Below, in pieces: positions 56,500 through 64,000 of a stretch of 64,000 nt of DNA; the first letter of the stretch is position 1, and every line of letters starts with the position of its first letter. The stretch is from Natronoglycomyces albus (lineage in GTDB: Bacteria; Actinomycetota; Actinomycetes; Mycobacteriales; Micromonosporaceae). The position numbers were made by a program, and so were the translations under genes. Below the pieces are notes generated by a model. The model was given only the letters and a program-made list of their open reading frames with translations, did not search any database and was not told the DNA's origin. The stretch covers positions 1,488,001-1,552,000 of the forward strand of contig NZ_CP070496.1 in NCBI RefSeq assembly GCF_016925535.1, written 5' to 3'.

Positions 56500-56979
56500 A
56501 TGCAGGGTGATGAACGCGTAATCGAGTTCCTCAATGAGCAACTCACCGGTGAACTGACGGCAATTAACCAGTATTTTCTTCACGCCAAAATGCAGGAGAA
56601 CTGGGGCTATACGAAGCTTGCCTCGTTCACCCGCTCTGAGTCGATCGACGAAATGAAACACGCCGATGTAATAACCGAGCGGATCCTCTTTCTCGAAGGC
56701 CTCCCCAACTACCAGCGGTTGTTTCCGCTGCGTATCGGCGGCAGCGTTACGGAGATGTTCCAGTGCGACCGTGAGGTCGAAGTGGAGGCAATAGACCGTC
56801 TGAAGCGTGGCGTCGAGTACATGCGTTCGGTCCAGGACTACACCTCGGCGAATCTTTTCGAGGACATTCTCAAGGACGAAGAACATCACATCGACTACCT
56901 TGACACGCAGCTGGAGCTCATCGAGAAGCTCGGCGAGAGCCTGTATCTACAGACGCTGATCGAACAGCCCTCGTCTTAA
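56500..56979 (+). CDS. bfr: Bacterioferritin
   Basis: 159 residues. The four-helix bundle carries the ferroxidase residues: Glu in LNEQLTGELTAINQYFLHAK, ELTAINQY, EMKHADVI, and DILKDEEHHIDYLDTQ. The helix around ERILFLEG is intact. A Met at the usual haem-binding position lies in that region. It stores iron with help of Bfd. Confidence 0.95.
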   Translation: MQGDERVIEFLNEQLTGELTAINQYFLHAKMQENWGYTKLASFTRSESIDEMKHADVITERILFLEGLPNYQRLFPLRIGGSVTEMFQCDREVEVEAIDRLKRGVEYMRSVQDYTSANLFEDILKDEEHHIDYLDTQLELIEKLGESLYLQTLIEQPSS

Positions 56980-57160
56980 GCGAGGCGATTCTGTCGCCGC
57001 TGGCAAAGCTGAAGTCAACGGCCGAAAAATCACGGCGTCGCTCATTGACAATATCGAAGGTGAGTGGCGTCGTTTTTCGTGCTCGTCACGGCCGTAGATA
57101 TTGCCACGAAGGGACGTTTCACATCGAGCGTTGTTTCTTGGCTGACGTGCTCCCGCCGTT

Positions 57161-57226
57161 GCAGTGAACCCAATGGGTGAGGGGCAGACGCGATCGCGTC
57201 TGCCCCTCACCCATTGGGTTCACTGC
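57161..57226. repeat. Perfect 66-bp palindrome between bfr and dcp
   Basis: The 33 bases 57161-57193 and 57194-57226 are exact reverse complements with no spacer. The arms begin GCAGTGAACCCAATGGGTGA. The bfr gene ends 182 bases to the left, and the dcp gene ends 18 bases to the right on the other strand. It most likely stops transcription from both sides, but no T-run follows and no loop is present, unlike the other terminators here. Confidence 0.95.
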
Positions 57227-57244
57227 GGTTTGTCGTGTGATTGG

Positions 57245-59296
57245 CTACCGCGGCTGTAGGTTGTGGCGCTTCAACAGCGGCTCAACGTGGGGGTCACGTC
57301 CGCGGAAGTTGCGGTACAACTGCATCGGATCGATGGAACGGCCGCGCGAGAGTAGCTCGTTGCGGAAGTGGTCGCCGTTGGCACGGTCAAGGCCACCATT
57401 GTCCTTAAACCACTCGACTGTGTCGGCATCGAGGATCTCCGACCACACATAGGAATAGTAGCCAGCGGAGTAACCTCCGGAGAAGATGTGCTGAAAGTAT
57501 CCCGATCGGTAGCGTGGAGCAATGAGATCCAGCGGGAATCCCAATTGCGTCAAGTAGGAGCGTTCAAATTCCTCAACCACCGCGGCCGGGTCAGCGCCGG
57601 GCTGCGGTACTTCGTCGGGCCCCAACTGGTGCCAGGCGAGGTCGAGCAAGGCCGAGGCCAAGTACTCGGTCTTCTTGAAGCCCTGGCCGTTGCTGCGTAC
57701 CTGCGAGACCTTCTCTTTGAGCTCCTCGGGCAGCGGCTCGCCTGTCTCGACGTGACGCGCGTAGTTGTCGGCCACTTCGGGCCAGTCAATCCACATTTCA
57801 TTGACTTGCGAGGGGAACTCGACGAAGTCGCGTGGTACTGATGTCATGGACACCGAAGGATAGTGGCACGCGGAGAGCAGCCCGTGAATAGCGTGGCCGA
57901 ATTCGTGGAACAAAGTCCGGACGAAGTCCATCGATACCAATGCCGGCTGGCCCTCGGCAGGTTTGGGAATGTTGAGGTTGTTAAGAACCACGGGCTTTTT
58001 CTCAAGCAGCGTTGACTGATTGACCAGTGGATTCATCCATGCTCCACCCTTTTTTGAATCGCGGGTGAAGAAGTCGCCTAGGAACAATCCCAAAGCGCTG
58101 CCATCGTGGTCGAACACCTCCCAGACCCGCACGTCCGGGTGGTAACCCTGCAGATCTTCGCGCGGGGTGATGGTGAGGCCGTAGAGCTTGTTGGCCGCGA
58201 AGAACACTCCGTCTTCGAGAACGCGGTCGAGTTCGAGGTAAGGACGCAACTGGTCGGGGTCGAAGTCGAACTTTTCAGTCAGAAGCTTGGTCGAATAGAA
58301 GCTCCAGTCCCAAGGCTGGAGGTCGAAGTTTTCACCGGAGTCGTGGACGAACTTCTGTAGCTCTGCGGCTTCGGCCTTGGCGTTGTCAATCGCGGCGGGA
58401 ACCATCGCCCCAAGTCGGTCAAGGACGGCAGCCGCGCTGCCTGCCATCTGGTCGGCTGTGACGTAGTCCGCATGGTGGTCATAGCCGAGTAGGCGAGCGC
58501 GCTCAGCGCGTAGACGCACCATTTCCAGGAGCGTCGCGGCATTGTGTGGACCCCGGCTAGTCGAGGCTTCCCACAGTTGTTGGCGCAGAGTGCGGTTGGA
58601 GAGACTGGCCAGCGAAGGCGGGTTGGAGAAAAGCTGGCTGGTGATGAGGTAGCCCTCTAGACCGCGCGATTTCGCGGCCTCGGCTGCGGCACTGATGGCC
58701 CCTGATTCGAGCCCGTCGAGCCAGGTGACGTCCGTGACGTGTACGGCCGCGTCGTTGATATCGGCTAGCCCCTGCTGACTGAACTTGGTCGAGAGTTGAG
58801 AAAGCTGAGAATTCAATTCGGCGAGGCGTGCCTTGTCCTCTGGTTTTAGTTGTGCTCCGCCACGAACGAAGGCGGTGTGGCGCCGTTGTAGGAGATAGGC
58901 GTCTTCTTCGGAGAGCCCTAGGTCCGCGCGGCGGCGATGGAGGTCGTCGATGCGTTCGAATAGCTTCTCGTGCTGCAAAATGCGGTCTTGATGGGCGGAG
59001 AGTTTGCCGGAGTATTCCGTCTCGATTGCTTGCAGCTCATCGGTGGTGTCTGCGGCGTTGAGGGTGTAGAAGACGATGGAGGTGCGCTCGAGGATGGCTC
59101 CGGCACGTTCGAGAGCGGCAATCGTGTTGTCGAACGTGGGTGGTTGTGGGTTGGTGGCGATCTGTTCGATTTCTCGCCAGTGTTCGTCCATCCCCGCTGC
59201 GAATGCAGGCCGGAAGTGCTCTGGGCCGCATTCGGCGAAGGGCGGCAGCTGATAGGGCAGTTCGGAGGGTTCCAGGAAGGGATTGGTGATGGTCAT
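57245..59296 (-). CDS. dcp: Peptidyl-dipeptidase Dcp (M3 family zinc metallopeptidase)
   Basis: 683 residues, aligned well in memory with Dcp of gamma-proteobacteria. N-terminus NPFLEPSELPYQLPPFAECG, PDVRVWEVFDHDGSALGLFL and the zinc motif HEFGH (about residue 464). The later Glu lies in the DFVEFPSQVNEMW region, and YRSGYFQHIFSGGYSAGYYS is the typical end. It removes dipeptides from C-termini of peptides in the cytoplasm. No signal peptide was seen. Confidence 0.93.
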   Translation of the reverse strand: MTITNPFLEPSELPYQLPPFAECGPEHFRPAFAAGMDEHWREIEQIATNPQPPTFDNTIAALERAGAILERTSIVFYTLNAADTTDELQAIETEYSGKLSAHQDRILQHEKLFERIDDLHRRRADLGLSEEDAYLLQRRHTAFVRGGAQLKPEDKARLAELNSQLSQLSTKFSQQGLADINDAAVHVTDVTWLDGLESGAISAAAEAAKSRGLEGYLITSQLFSNPPSLASLSNRTLRQQLWEASTSRGPHNAATLLEMVRLRAERARLLGYDHHADYVTADQMAGSAAAVLDRLGAMVPAAIDNAKAEAAELQKFVHDSGENFDLQPWDWSFYSTKLLTEKFDFDPDQLRPYLELDRVLEDGVFFAANKLYGLTITPREDLQGYHPDVRVWEVFDHDGSALGLFLGDFFTRDSKKGGAWMNPLVNQSTLLEKKPVVLNNLNIPKPAEGQPALVSMDFVRTLFHEFGHAIHGLLSACHYPSVSMTSVPRDFVEFPSQVNEMWIDWPEVADNYARHVETGEPLPEELKEKVSQVRSNGQGFKKTEYLASALLDLAWHQLGPDEVPQPGADPAAVVEEFERSYLTQLGFPLDLIAPRYRSGYFQHIFSGGYSAGYYSYVWSEILDADTVEWFKDNGGLDRANGDHFRNELLSRGRSIDPMQLYRNFRGRDPHVEPLLKRHNLQPR

Positions 59297-59828
59297 AGGT
59301 GAAGCTTCCTAACTCGTGGATGGTCAATGTCCTACCACGGGCCGCCCCGATCCACAAATGCGGCTCCGTTGAGGCTGGTGAGAATGGTGTGTCGGATGTG
59401 CCATGAGCCGATTATGCGACGTGGGTTGGTCCAGGCCCAGAATTAGCCGCTCATGACTAAGGGCAACGCCGTCAATCTCAGAGCGGGAACGTCCCTTTGT
59501 TTGGCCAGGTAGCTAGCCTCGCGCTTCACTGGTGGCTCACGGTGCGCACTAGTGCGTGGCAGCAGGTGGCGCTTTGCGGGCGAACCGGATGGGGAATGCG
59601 CAGGGGGCCGACGCTGCGTGCACGTCGCGGCGCCGTCTTCGCCTCCATTGATGGCCATGTTTGCGATGGCTTAGACACTCAGCGTCGCCGTTGGCTGCGT
59701 GATGCCTCGCGTGCGTGTTGTTGCCGGCTTCGGGGCTGGTTCATCGCGGGCGTTGTTTTTACCTGTGCTCCTAGATTCTTCTTGGGCACTTGCTGTGATT
59801 GTTACTCGGAGTCTCTAGTATCTAGATC
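59297..59828. other. Intergenic region between dcp and the phosphoesterase
   Basis: 532 bases with no credible gene. The short frames in it are cysteine- and arginine-rich and lack ribosome sites. A TAGTATCTAGATCATGG stretch precedes the next gene and may contain its -10 box. Confidence 0.4.
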
Positions 59829-60626
59829 ATGGATTCGCCAAGCCCGCTATATGTGGTTAGTGACGTGCATGGCCACTACGATGCCCTCGTTGAAGCCCTC
59901 CAGGCTCAGAATTTGATCGACCGTGACGAAAACTGGATCGCGGGCGAAGCCCGACTGTGGGCGCTTGGCGACTTGTTTGACCGTGGGGAGCGAGGCGTCG
60001 ACACTGTTCGGCTCCTTCGCAAGCTCTCTGAACAGGCGTCCGCTGCCGGTGGTCTCGTTGACACACTCCTTGGCAACCACGAGTTGCTGGTTCTGGGTTC
60101 GCGGAGGTTTGGTGAGCAGGCCTTCATGGACTCGGCCGGAAATGAGCGCCAGTTTCTCCAATGGTGGGTCATCAATGGTGGTTTCGAGGAGGAGATGAAC
60201 CTCTTGACCGACGATGAGGTCTCTTGGCTAACATCTCGCCCACTCGCGGTTGTAGTTGACCAAGTACTCCTCGTTCACTCCGACACCGATGGATACTTGC
60301 AATATGGCAACTCGATCGATGATGTCAACACCTCTGCCCATGAGGCTCTTTCGACCGAAAACCCCGAACGCTGGTGGGATCTTTTCCGCAGCCTGACCCA
60401 ACGTCATGACTATCTGCGCGAGGATGGTCCGCAGCGCGCCCGTGCCATGCTCAACACATTGGGAGGGACCCAGATCGTGCATGGACACTCGACGATTCCC
60501 GACACCACGGACCTGACCCCAGGGCAAGTTGAGGAACCTCGCCGCTACTGTGACGGACTTGTCCTCAACGTCGATGGCGGCGTCTATCAAGGAGGCCGCT
60601 GTTTGGTCGTGCGGCCCAACGACTAG
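59829..60626 (+). CDS. Calcineurin-like metallophosphoesterase
   Basis: 265 residues. The metal motifs are YVVSDVHGHYDAL, LGDLFDRGERGVD, LLGNHELLVLG, LLVHSD and IVHGHST. It belongs to the Ser/Thr-phosphatase-like / bis-tetraphosphatase group of metallophosphoesterases. Soluble, no signal peptide; the substrate is unknown. ATG 59829 is the only good start. Confidence 0.9.
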   Translation: MDSPSPLYVVSDVHGHYDALVEALQAQNLIDRDENWIAGEARLWALGDLFDRGERGVDTVRLLRKLSEQASAAGGLVDTLLGNHELLVLGSRRFGEQAFMDSAGNERQFLQWWVINGGFEEEMNLLTDDEVSWLTSRPLAVVVDQVLLVHSDTDGYLQYGNSIDDVNTSAHEALSTENPERWWDLFRSLTQRHDYLREDGPQRARAMLNTLGGTQIVHGHSTIPDTTDLTPGQVEEPRRYCDGLVLNVDGGVYQGGRCLVVRPND

Positions 60627-60739
60627 CCCGCTTGTGGTGATGTTCGATAGGCCGGCCAGCCGTATGCGGGGTTGGGCCCCAATCCGACGAACCGACCCGA
60701 TGCGGGCACGCAGCTTCCGCGTCGTTGTGGATCGTGCGC

Positions 60740-61585
60740 CTACCTACCTAAGCCGCCATCTGGCCACGAGGGTGCTGCCGCGAAGCGCTGTTGCGGTCTA
60801 AAGGGCTGGAAGACCAGCACTCCACCTGCGGCGGTCGGGTGCGAGTCCGCGCTACCTGCCGAGACCGCAACTCTTGGGGTGGGACCATCGGAGTCCTCCG
60901 GATACTGCGGTCCGAATCCTGGTGAGTCCACAGTGTCAGCCTTTGATGTCGCCTTGCCATCGACGATGGACTGATTCGGGACCGTTGATAGGCCCATTGC
61001 CACAGGTTCCTTCTGTGCGGCGTGCTGGGGCCGCAAGCGGACAGTTTCCTCGTCCGCGCATGGAGAGCTCCGCTTGGCAATCTCGTGCGTGGTGAGACGT
61101 AGTGTCTCCTCATCGGCGAAGGCGGCAGTTAGCTCGGCGGAAAGAGGCGCCGATTCCCCTCCGCTTTTTGAACCTGCCGGTGCTGACGTCACAGGTCGCT
61201 CGAATGCACCCAGCTGCCCGCCCGTGTTCGCTGACGATGTCGGCCATGTTTCGCATTTGTGTCCCCTCTTGATTCGGGCGGGCGCGTGCGACTGCGATAG
61301 CAGCTCTCGCTGTGGCATATCTACAAACTGTGCCCAATCGTCTGTCTGTCGCCGTTGGCTACGAGAACGGGCCTCGTGCCACAAGCTGGCACTCACCAAG
61401 GCACAGGCTGAAAGGCCCGCCCACAGCATCAGGACGGATATCTCGATGTCAGCCTGTGCTACGGCCAATGGCCACACCGCAGCCGAGACGAGCGCGGTGC
61501 CACCCCCGACCAAAAACATGCGCCGGCGCTGGTTGGGCCATCGATGGCTCGCATAGCGGCGCTGGTACGGATTGATGTCTCGCAT
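60740..61585 (-). CDS. Membrane protein of unknown function
   Basis: 281 residues from ATG 61585. A basic N-terminus is followed by two helices (MFLVGGGTALVSAAVWPLAV and ISVLMLWAGLSACALVSASL), then a long cytoplasmic, low-complexity tail. The tail repeats ADEETLRL and ADEETVRL. Both parts look like short linear motifs with a threonine. Not recognised. An upstream open frame exists but has no export or membrane logic. Confidence 0.55.
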   Translation of the reverse strand: MRDINPYQRRYASHRWPNQRRRMFLVGGGTALVSAAVWPLAVAQADIEISVLMLWAGLSACALVSASLWHEARSRSQRRQTDDWAQFVDMPQRELLSQSHAPARIKRGHKCETWPTSSANTGGQLGAFERPVTSAPAGSKSGGESAPLSAELTAAFADEETLRLTTHEIAKRSSPCADEETVRLRPQHAAQKEPVAMGLSTVPNQSIVDGKATSKADTVDSPGFGPQYPEDSDGPTPRVAVSAGSADSHPTAAGGVLVFQPFRPQQRFAAAPSWPDGGLGR

Positions 61586-62197
61586 ATCTGATCTAACGAC
61601 TAAGGGCGCGAAGGAGATACGCGTTAAGTGCGAAAAATTCTTAGCTTGTAGGAAAGTGCGGGCCGGAGAGGGAGCCGCTGGTAGAAGTGTGCGAGGTATA
61701 TGAGTACGCCACATGCCACCACGAAGTTCGTGCGAGAAATGACTCCTGCGCGGCAGCTCTGTCAGTCGAACTGTCCGTTATCAGACGTAACCTACCGTCG
61801 CGTTGCTCGTTGTGCTTTTCAAGAAAAACAGATAAGAAATGTGGAAGGGAACAGTTCGGTCAAGCCGACCGGTGAGTGAAGGAAAGGCGGCCACGGTGGC
61901 TCGGGCCGACTTATCACCACCTGATTCCATGGTCGCACCACACGCGACAGTGGAGTGCTCGCCGGACGCGGCGAGATGATTGGTGAGGCCGACCGGTTAA
62001 CCAGCGATGCGGGTTCACCGGTGGTTCCCGCACATACGACAAGAAATCGATGCTCTACCGGGACACCCATTCTCGAGAGAACATCCTCTTGCGCAATGTC
62101 TTGGCATATCGCGTGGCAAAGAGCGGGTGAAGGAACCCTCCCGCTTCTCTGGGACGGCTACGCGCCAAGGACATCTCAATAAGGATGGTGGGCTTTT
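61586..62197. other. Divergent intergenic region
   Basis: 612 bases between the membrane protein gene (minus) and the XRE/TPR gene (plus). No gene with a ribosome site. Presumably carries both promoters; none could be assigned with confidence. Confidence 0.4.
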
Positions 62198-63436
62198 ATG
62201 GAAGTAGCAGAGGAACCCATTGGGCGCAGAGTCGCTCAATGGCGGCAACGCCGCGGAATGTCTCAGCAAGTGTTCGCAGACCGCATCGGCAAGTCCAAGA
62301 GTTGGGTGGACAAAGTCGAACGCGGCGTCCGTCGGCTCGACAAATATTCGGTCATATGCGACATCGCTCAAGTACTGGGTGTCGACACGAGCCAACTCAT
62401 GGGGCGAGAGCCACAGCGGCAGCCGGGCCTGTCCAGTTGCCTCGACCAAGCCGAGGTGGAGAGTATCCGGCAGTCGTTGGAGCGTTATGAGCGCCTCGGA
62501 ATTTTCCTCCAGGCAGCCTCTCTGGACTCGAAACCGATCCCGGAGCTGAAGAAGACGGTCGCCTATACCTGGGCGGCAATGGAGAAGGGCCATTATCCGG
62601 TCGTTGCCCGGTCATTGATCGAACTCTTGCGGGCCACTCCCATCGCCCAAGAGAATCCGATCGATGGTACGGCCGCAGAGGCTAGCGAAATTTTGACCCA
62701 GGTCTACCAGATCGCCTCCTCGGTCCTACGAAAACTGGGCGAGCCGCAATTGGCATGGCTGGCGGCAGACCGCTCGATCAGCGCAGCTCAGCGTGGAAAT
62801 GACCCGCTGTTGGCCGGGACGGCGACGGCGCGAGTCGCGAACTCACTTCGAGCATTGGGGCGGCACCAAGCCGCACTCGATCTCAACGTGCAAGTCGCAC
62901 ACGGCCTCATGGCCGAACATGTCGCCGACGAACCGACACCGCAAGCCCTTAGTGTCTACGGCTTTCTGTTACTGCAGGGAGCCATGGCCGCAGCGCTTGC
63001 TGGAGAATCGGCAACCTGTAAGGACCTACTCGACAGTGCCGACATCGCGGCTCAGCGCATGGGAGATGACGGCAACTATTACTGGACGTCCTTCGGGCCG
63101 ACCAATGTGGCTCTGCACCGGGCAGCCGCACACGTAGAGCTGGGGGAAGGGCGAGCGGCATTGGCAGTTCACGCTCAGATCAACCCGGCAAAGCTCAATG
63201 ATCTCGTCGCAGAGAGGCGGGCGCATCACTACCTGGACATGGCGCGAGCCTGTGTGCAAATCGGCGACTGGAGTAAAGCGGGGAAGGCGCTGAGCCTGGC
63301 TCACCGCACCGCACATTCGGAGGTACGGTGCCGCCCGGTGGCACACAGCCTGATCGACCATATTCTGCACCACAGCAAAGGCTCTAGCCCGCCGGAGGTG
63401 ATGGCGCTAGCCGAGCAGTGCGGCTTGACGAAGTGA
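62198..63436 (+). CDS. XRE-family regulator with TPR-like C-terminal domain
   Basis: 412 residues. The helix-turn-helix lies at residues 9-65 (VAQWRQRRGMSQQVFADRIG, KSKSWVDKVERGVRR). The rest is a helical repeat domain (TPR-like), typical of actinobacterial regulators of this kind. It resembles the broken gene at the left edge of the window in build. Signals are unknown. Confidence 0.85.
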   Translation: MEVAEEPIGRRVAQWRQRRGMSQQVFADRIGKSKSWVDKVERGVRRLDKYSVICDIAQVLGVDTSQLMGREPQRQPGLSSCLDQAEVESIRQSLERYERLGIFLQAASLDSKPIPELKKTVAYTWAAMEKGHYPVVARSLIELLRATPIAQENPIDGTAAEASEILTQVYQIASSVLRKLGEPQLAWLAADRSISAAQRGNDPLLAGTATARVANSLRALGRHQAALDLNVQVAHGLMAEHVADEPTPQALSVYGFLLLQGAMAAALAGESATCKDLLDSADIAAQRMGDDGNYYWTSFGPTNVALHRAAAHVELGEGRAALAVHAQINPAKLNDLVAERRAHHYLDMARACVQIGDWSKAGKALSLAHRTAHSEVRCRPVAHSLIDHILHHSKGSSPPEVMALAEQCGLTK

Positions 63437-63581
63437 CGCAGGGCGGAGCCGCGGTGGGCCGATACTCACAGGAATGTCGCCACGGCTCCGTCTCGCTAAA
63501 GGAAGACTTCTCCATACGTCCGAGTGACTTTCGAGTTAAACGGGCCCGCCCGCGCTGAAGTGGTGGCGTTAGAATCGCCGA

Positions 63582-64000
63582 GTGAATTCGACAGTCTCTG
63601 AAGCCGCCGCGTACCTGAACGACATCTATCCACAGCATTGGGCGCAAGAGTGGGACCGCGTCGGTCTGGTCACTGGCCGTGGGCACTGGCCGGTTCGAAA
63701 AGCTCTGTGCGTTGTCGACTGTGTGCCCGAAACTGTGGCCGAGGCCGTTGAACGGGGAGCGAACCTCATCGTCGCCCATCATCCGCTGCTACTGCGTGGG
63801 GTCTCGAGCTTGGACCCAGAGGAATCGTATAAAGGCGATCTGCTTCATTCACTCATCGAGAACCGCATTGGGCTCTATGTAGCGCACACCAACGCCGACG
63901 TGGCAAATCCTGGGGTTTCGGACGCTTTGGCTCTGCGGTTGGGACTGGGGCAACTGCGCCCGTTGTCTCCATTGGAGGGGCCTGAGCATGTAGATTCAGG
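63582..64000 (+). CDS. Nif3-like dinuclear metal centre protein (partial)
   Basis: GTG 63582; the frame runs past the end of the window (139 codons seen). The Nif3/YqfO N-terminus is visible: EWDRVGLVTGR, then LIVAHHPLLLRGVSSL and LYVAHTNADVANPGVSDALA, with the His residues that bind the two metals. Function is unclear in this family. Confidence 0.88.
   Translation, partial: MNSTVSEAAAYLNDIYPQHWAQEWDRVGLVTGRGHWPVRKALCVVDCVPETVAEAVERGANLIVAHHPLLLRGVSSLDPEESYKGDLLHSLIENRIGLYVAHTNADVANPGVSDALALRLGLGQLRPLSPLEGPEHVDS

Noticed and set aside
56947-57452. Two mirror-image frames (both starting MRGRRDRVCPSPIG) across 57177-57210
   Set aside because: They arise because the 66-bp palindrome reads the same on both strands.

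Overview
The window looks like chromosome of a moderately GC-rich actinobacterium. Start codons are often GTG. The gene order etfBA, iscS, mnmA, MetE-like, ligA, gatCAB and the blocks tig-clpP1-clpP2 and clpX are typical of actinobacteria. IdeR-like boxes, an ESX-type toxin and XRE/TPR regulators point the same way. The family could be near Glycomycetaceae, but that is a guess from gene style, not a measurement.

Left part (1-15.5 kb), accessory. A regulator broken by an amber codon is followed by a large type I-E CRISPR array (32 repeats, transcribed leftwards). Then come cas3, an unusual 500-bp intergenic region, casA-casB-cas7-cas5-cas6e-cas1-cas2 in one tight operon, and a second array of 6 repeats transcribed rightwards. 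Beyond it lie a helix-turn-helix remnant, an ESX-like toxin/immunity cassette whose toxin gene also carries an early amber codon, and a tRNA-Gly(TCC).

The most interesting stretch is 6122-6462, between cas3 and casA. It holds a 47-codon single-pass membrane protein gene with a good ribosome binding site and a -10 box. Facing it is a degenerate two-repeat mini-CRISPR on the other strand. The 'spacer' of that mini-CRISPR matches 14 of 16 bases, with a perfect seed and an AAG PAM, to the promoter of the small gene. This is the layout of a CreTA-like, Cascade-dependent toxin/antitoxin (or autoregulatory) module, here in an actinobacterial I-E system. The two genes converge on a shared hairpin.

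Middle part (15.5-46.6 kb), mostly core: trigger factor, two ClpP subunits, ClpX, ETF, BioY, cysteine desulfurase, tRNA thiouridylase, a MetE-like protein, NAD-dependent DNA ligase, the amidotransferase GatCAB and MgtE. Inserted in this order are an exported HNH nuclease, an ECF41 sigma factor with an FAD oxidoreductase, a GGDEF-EAL protein, and a heterodimeric ABC exporter whose two subunits have lost complementary ATPase motifs.

Right part (46.6-64 kb): two metallophosphoesterases, a PQQ-type sugar dehydrogenase lipoprotein, a 2-hydroxyacid dehydrogenase, PH-domain membrane proteins (one fused in frame to a GNAT acetyltransferase), threonine aldolase, an iron-storage pair (bfd, bfr) with IdeR-like boxes, a peptidyl-dipeptidase, an XRE/TPR regulator and the start of a Nif3-family gene. 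A perfect 66-bp palindrome separates bfr from the peptidase. No insertion sequences or rRNA genes were seen.
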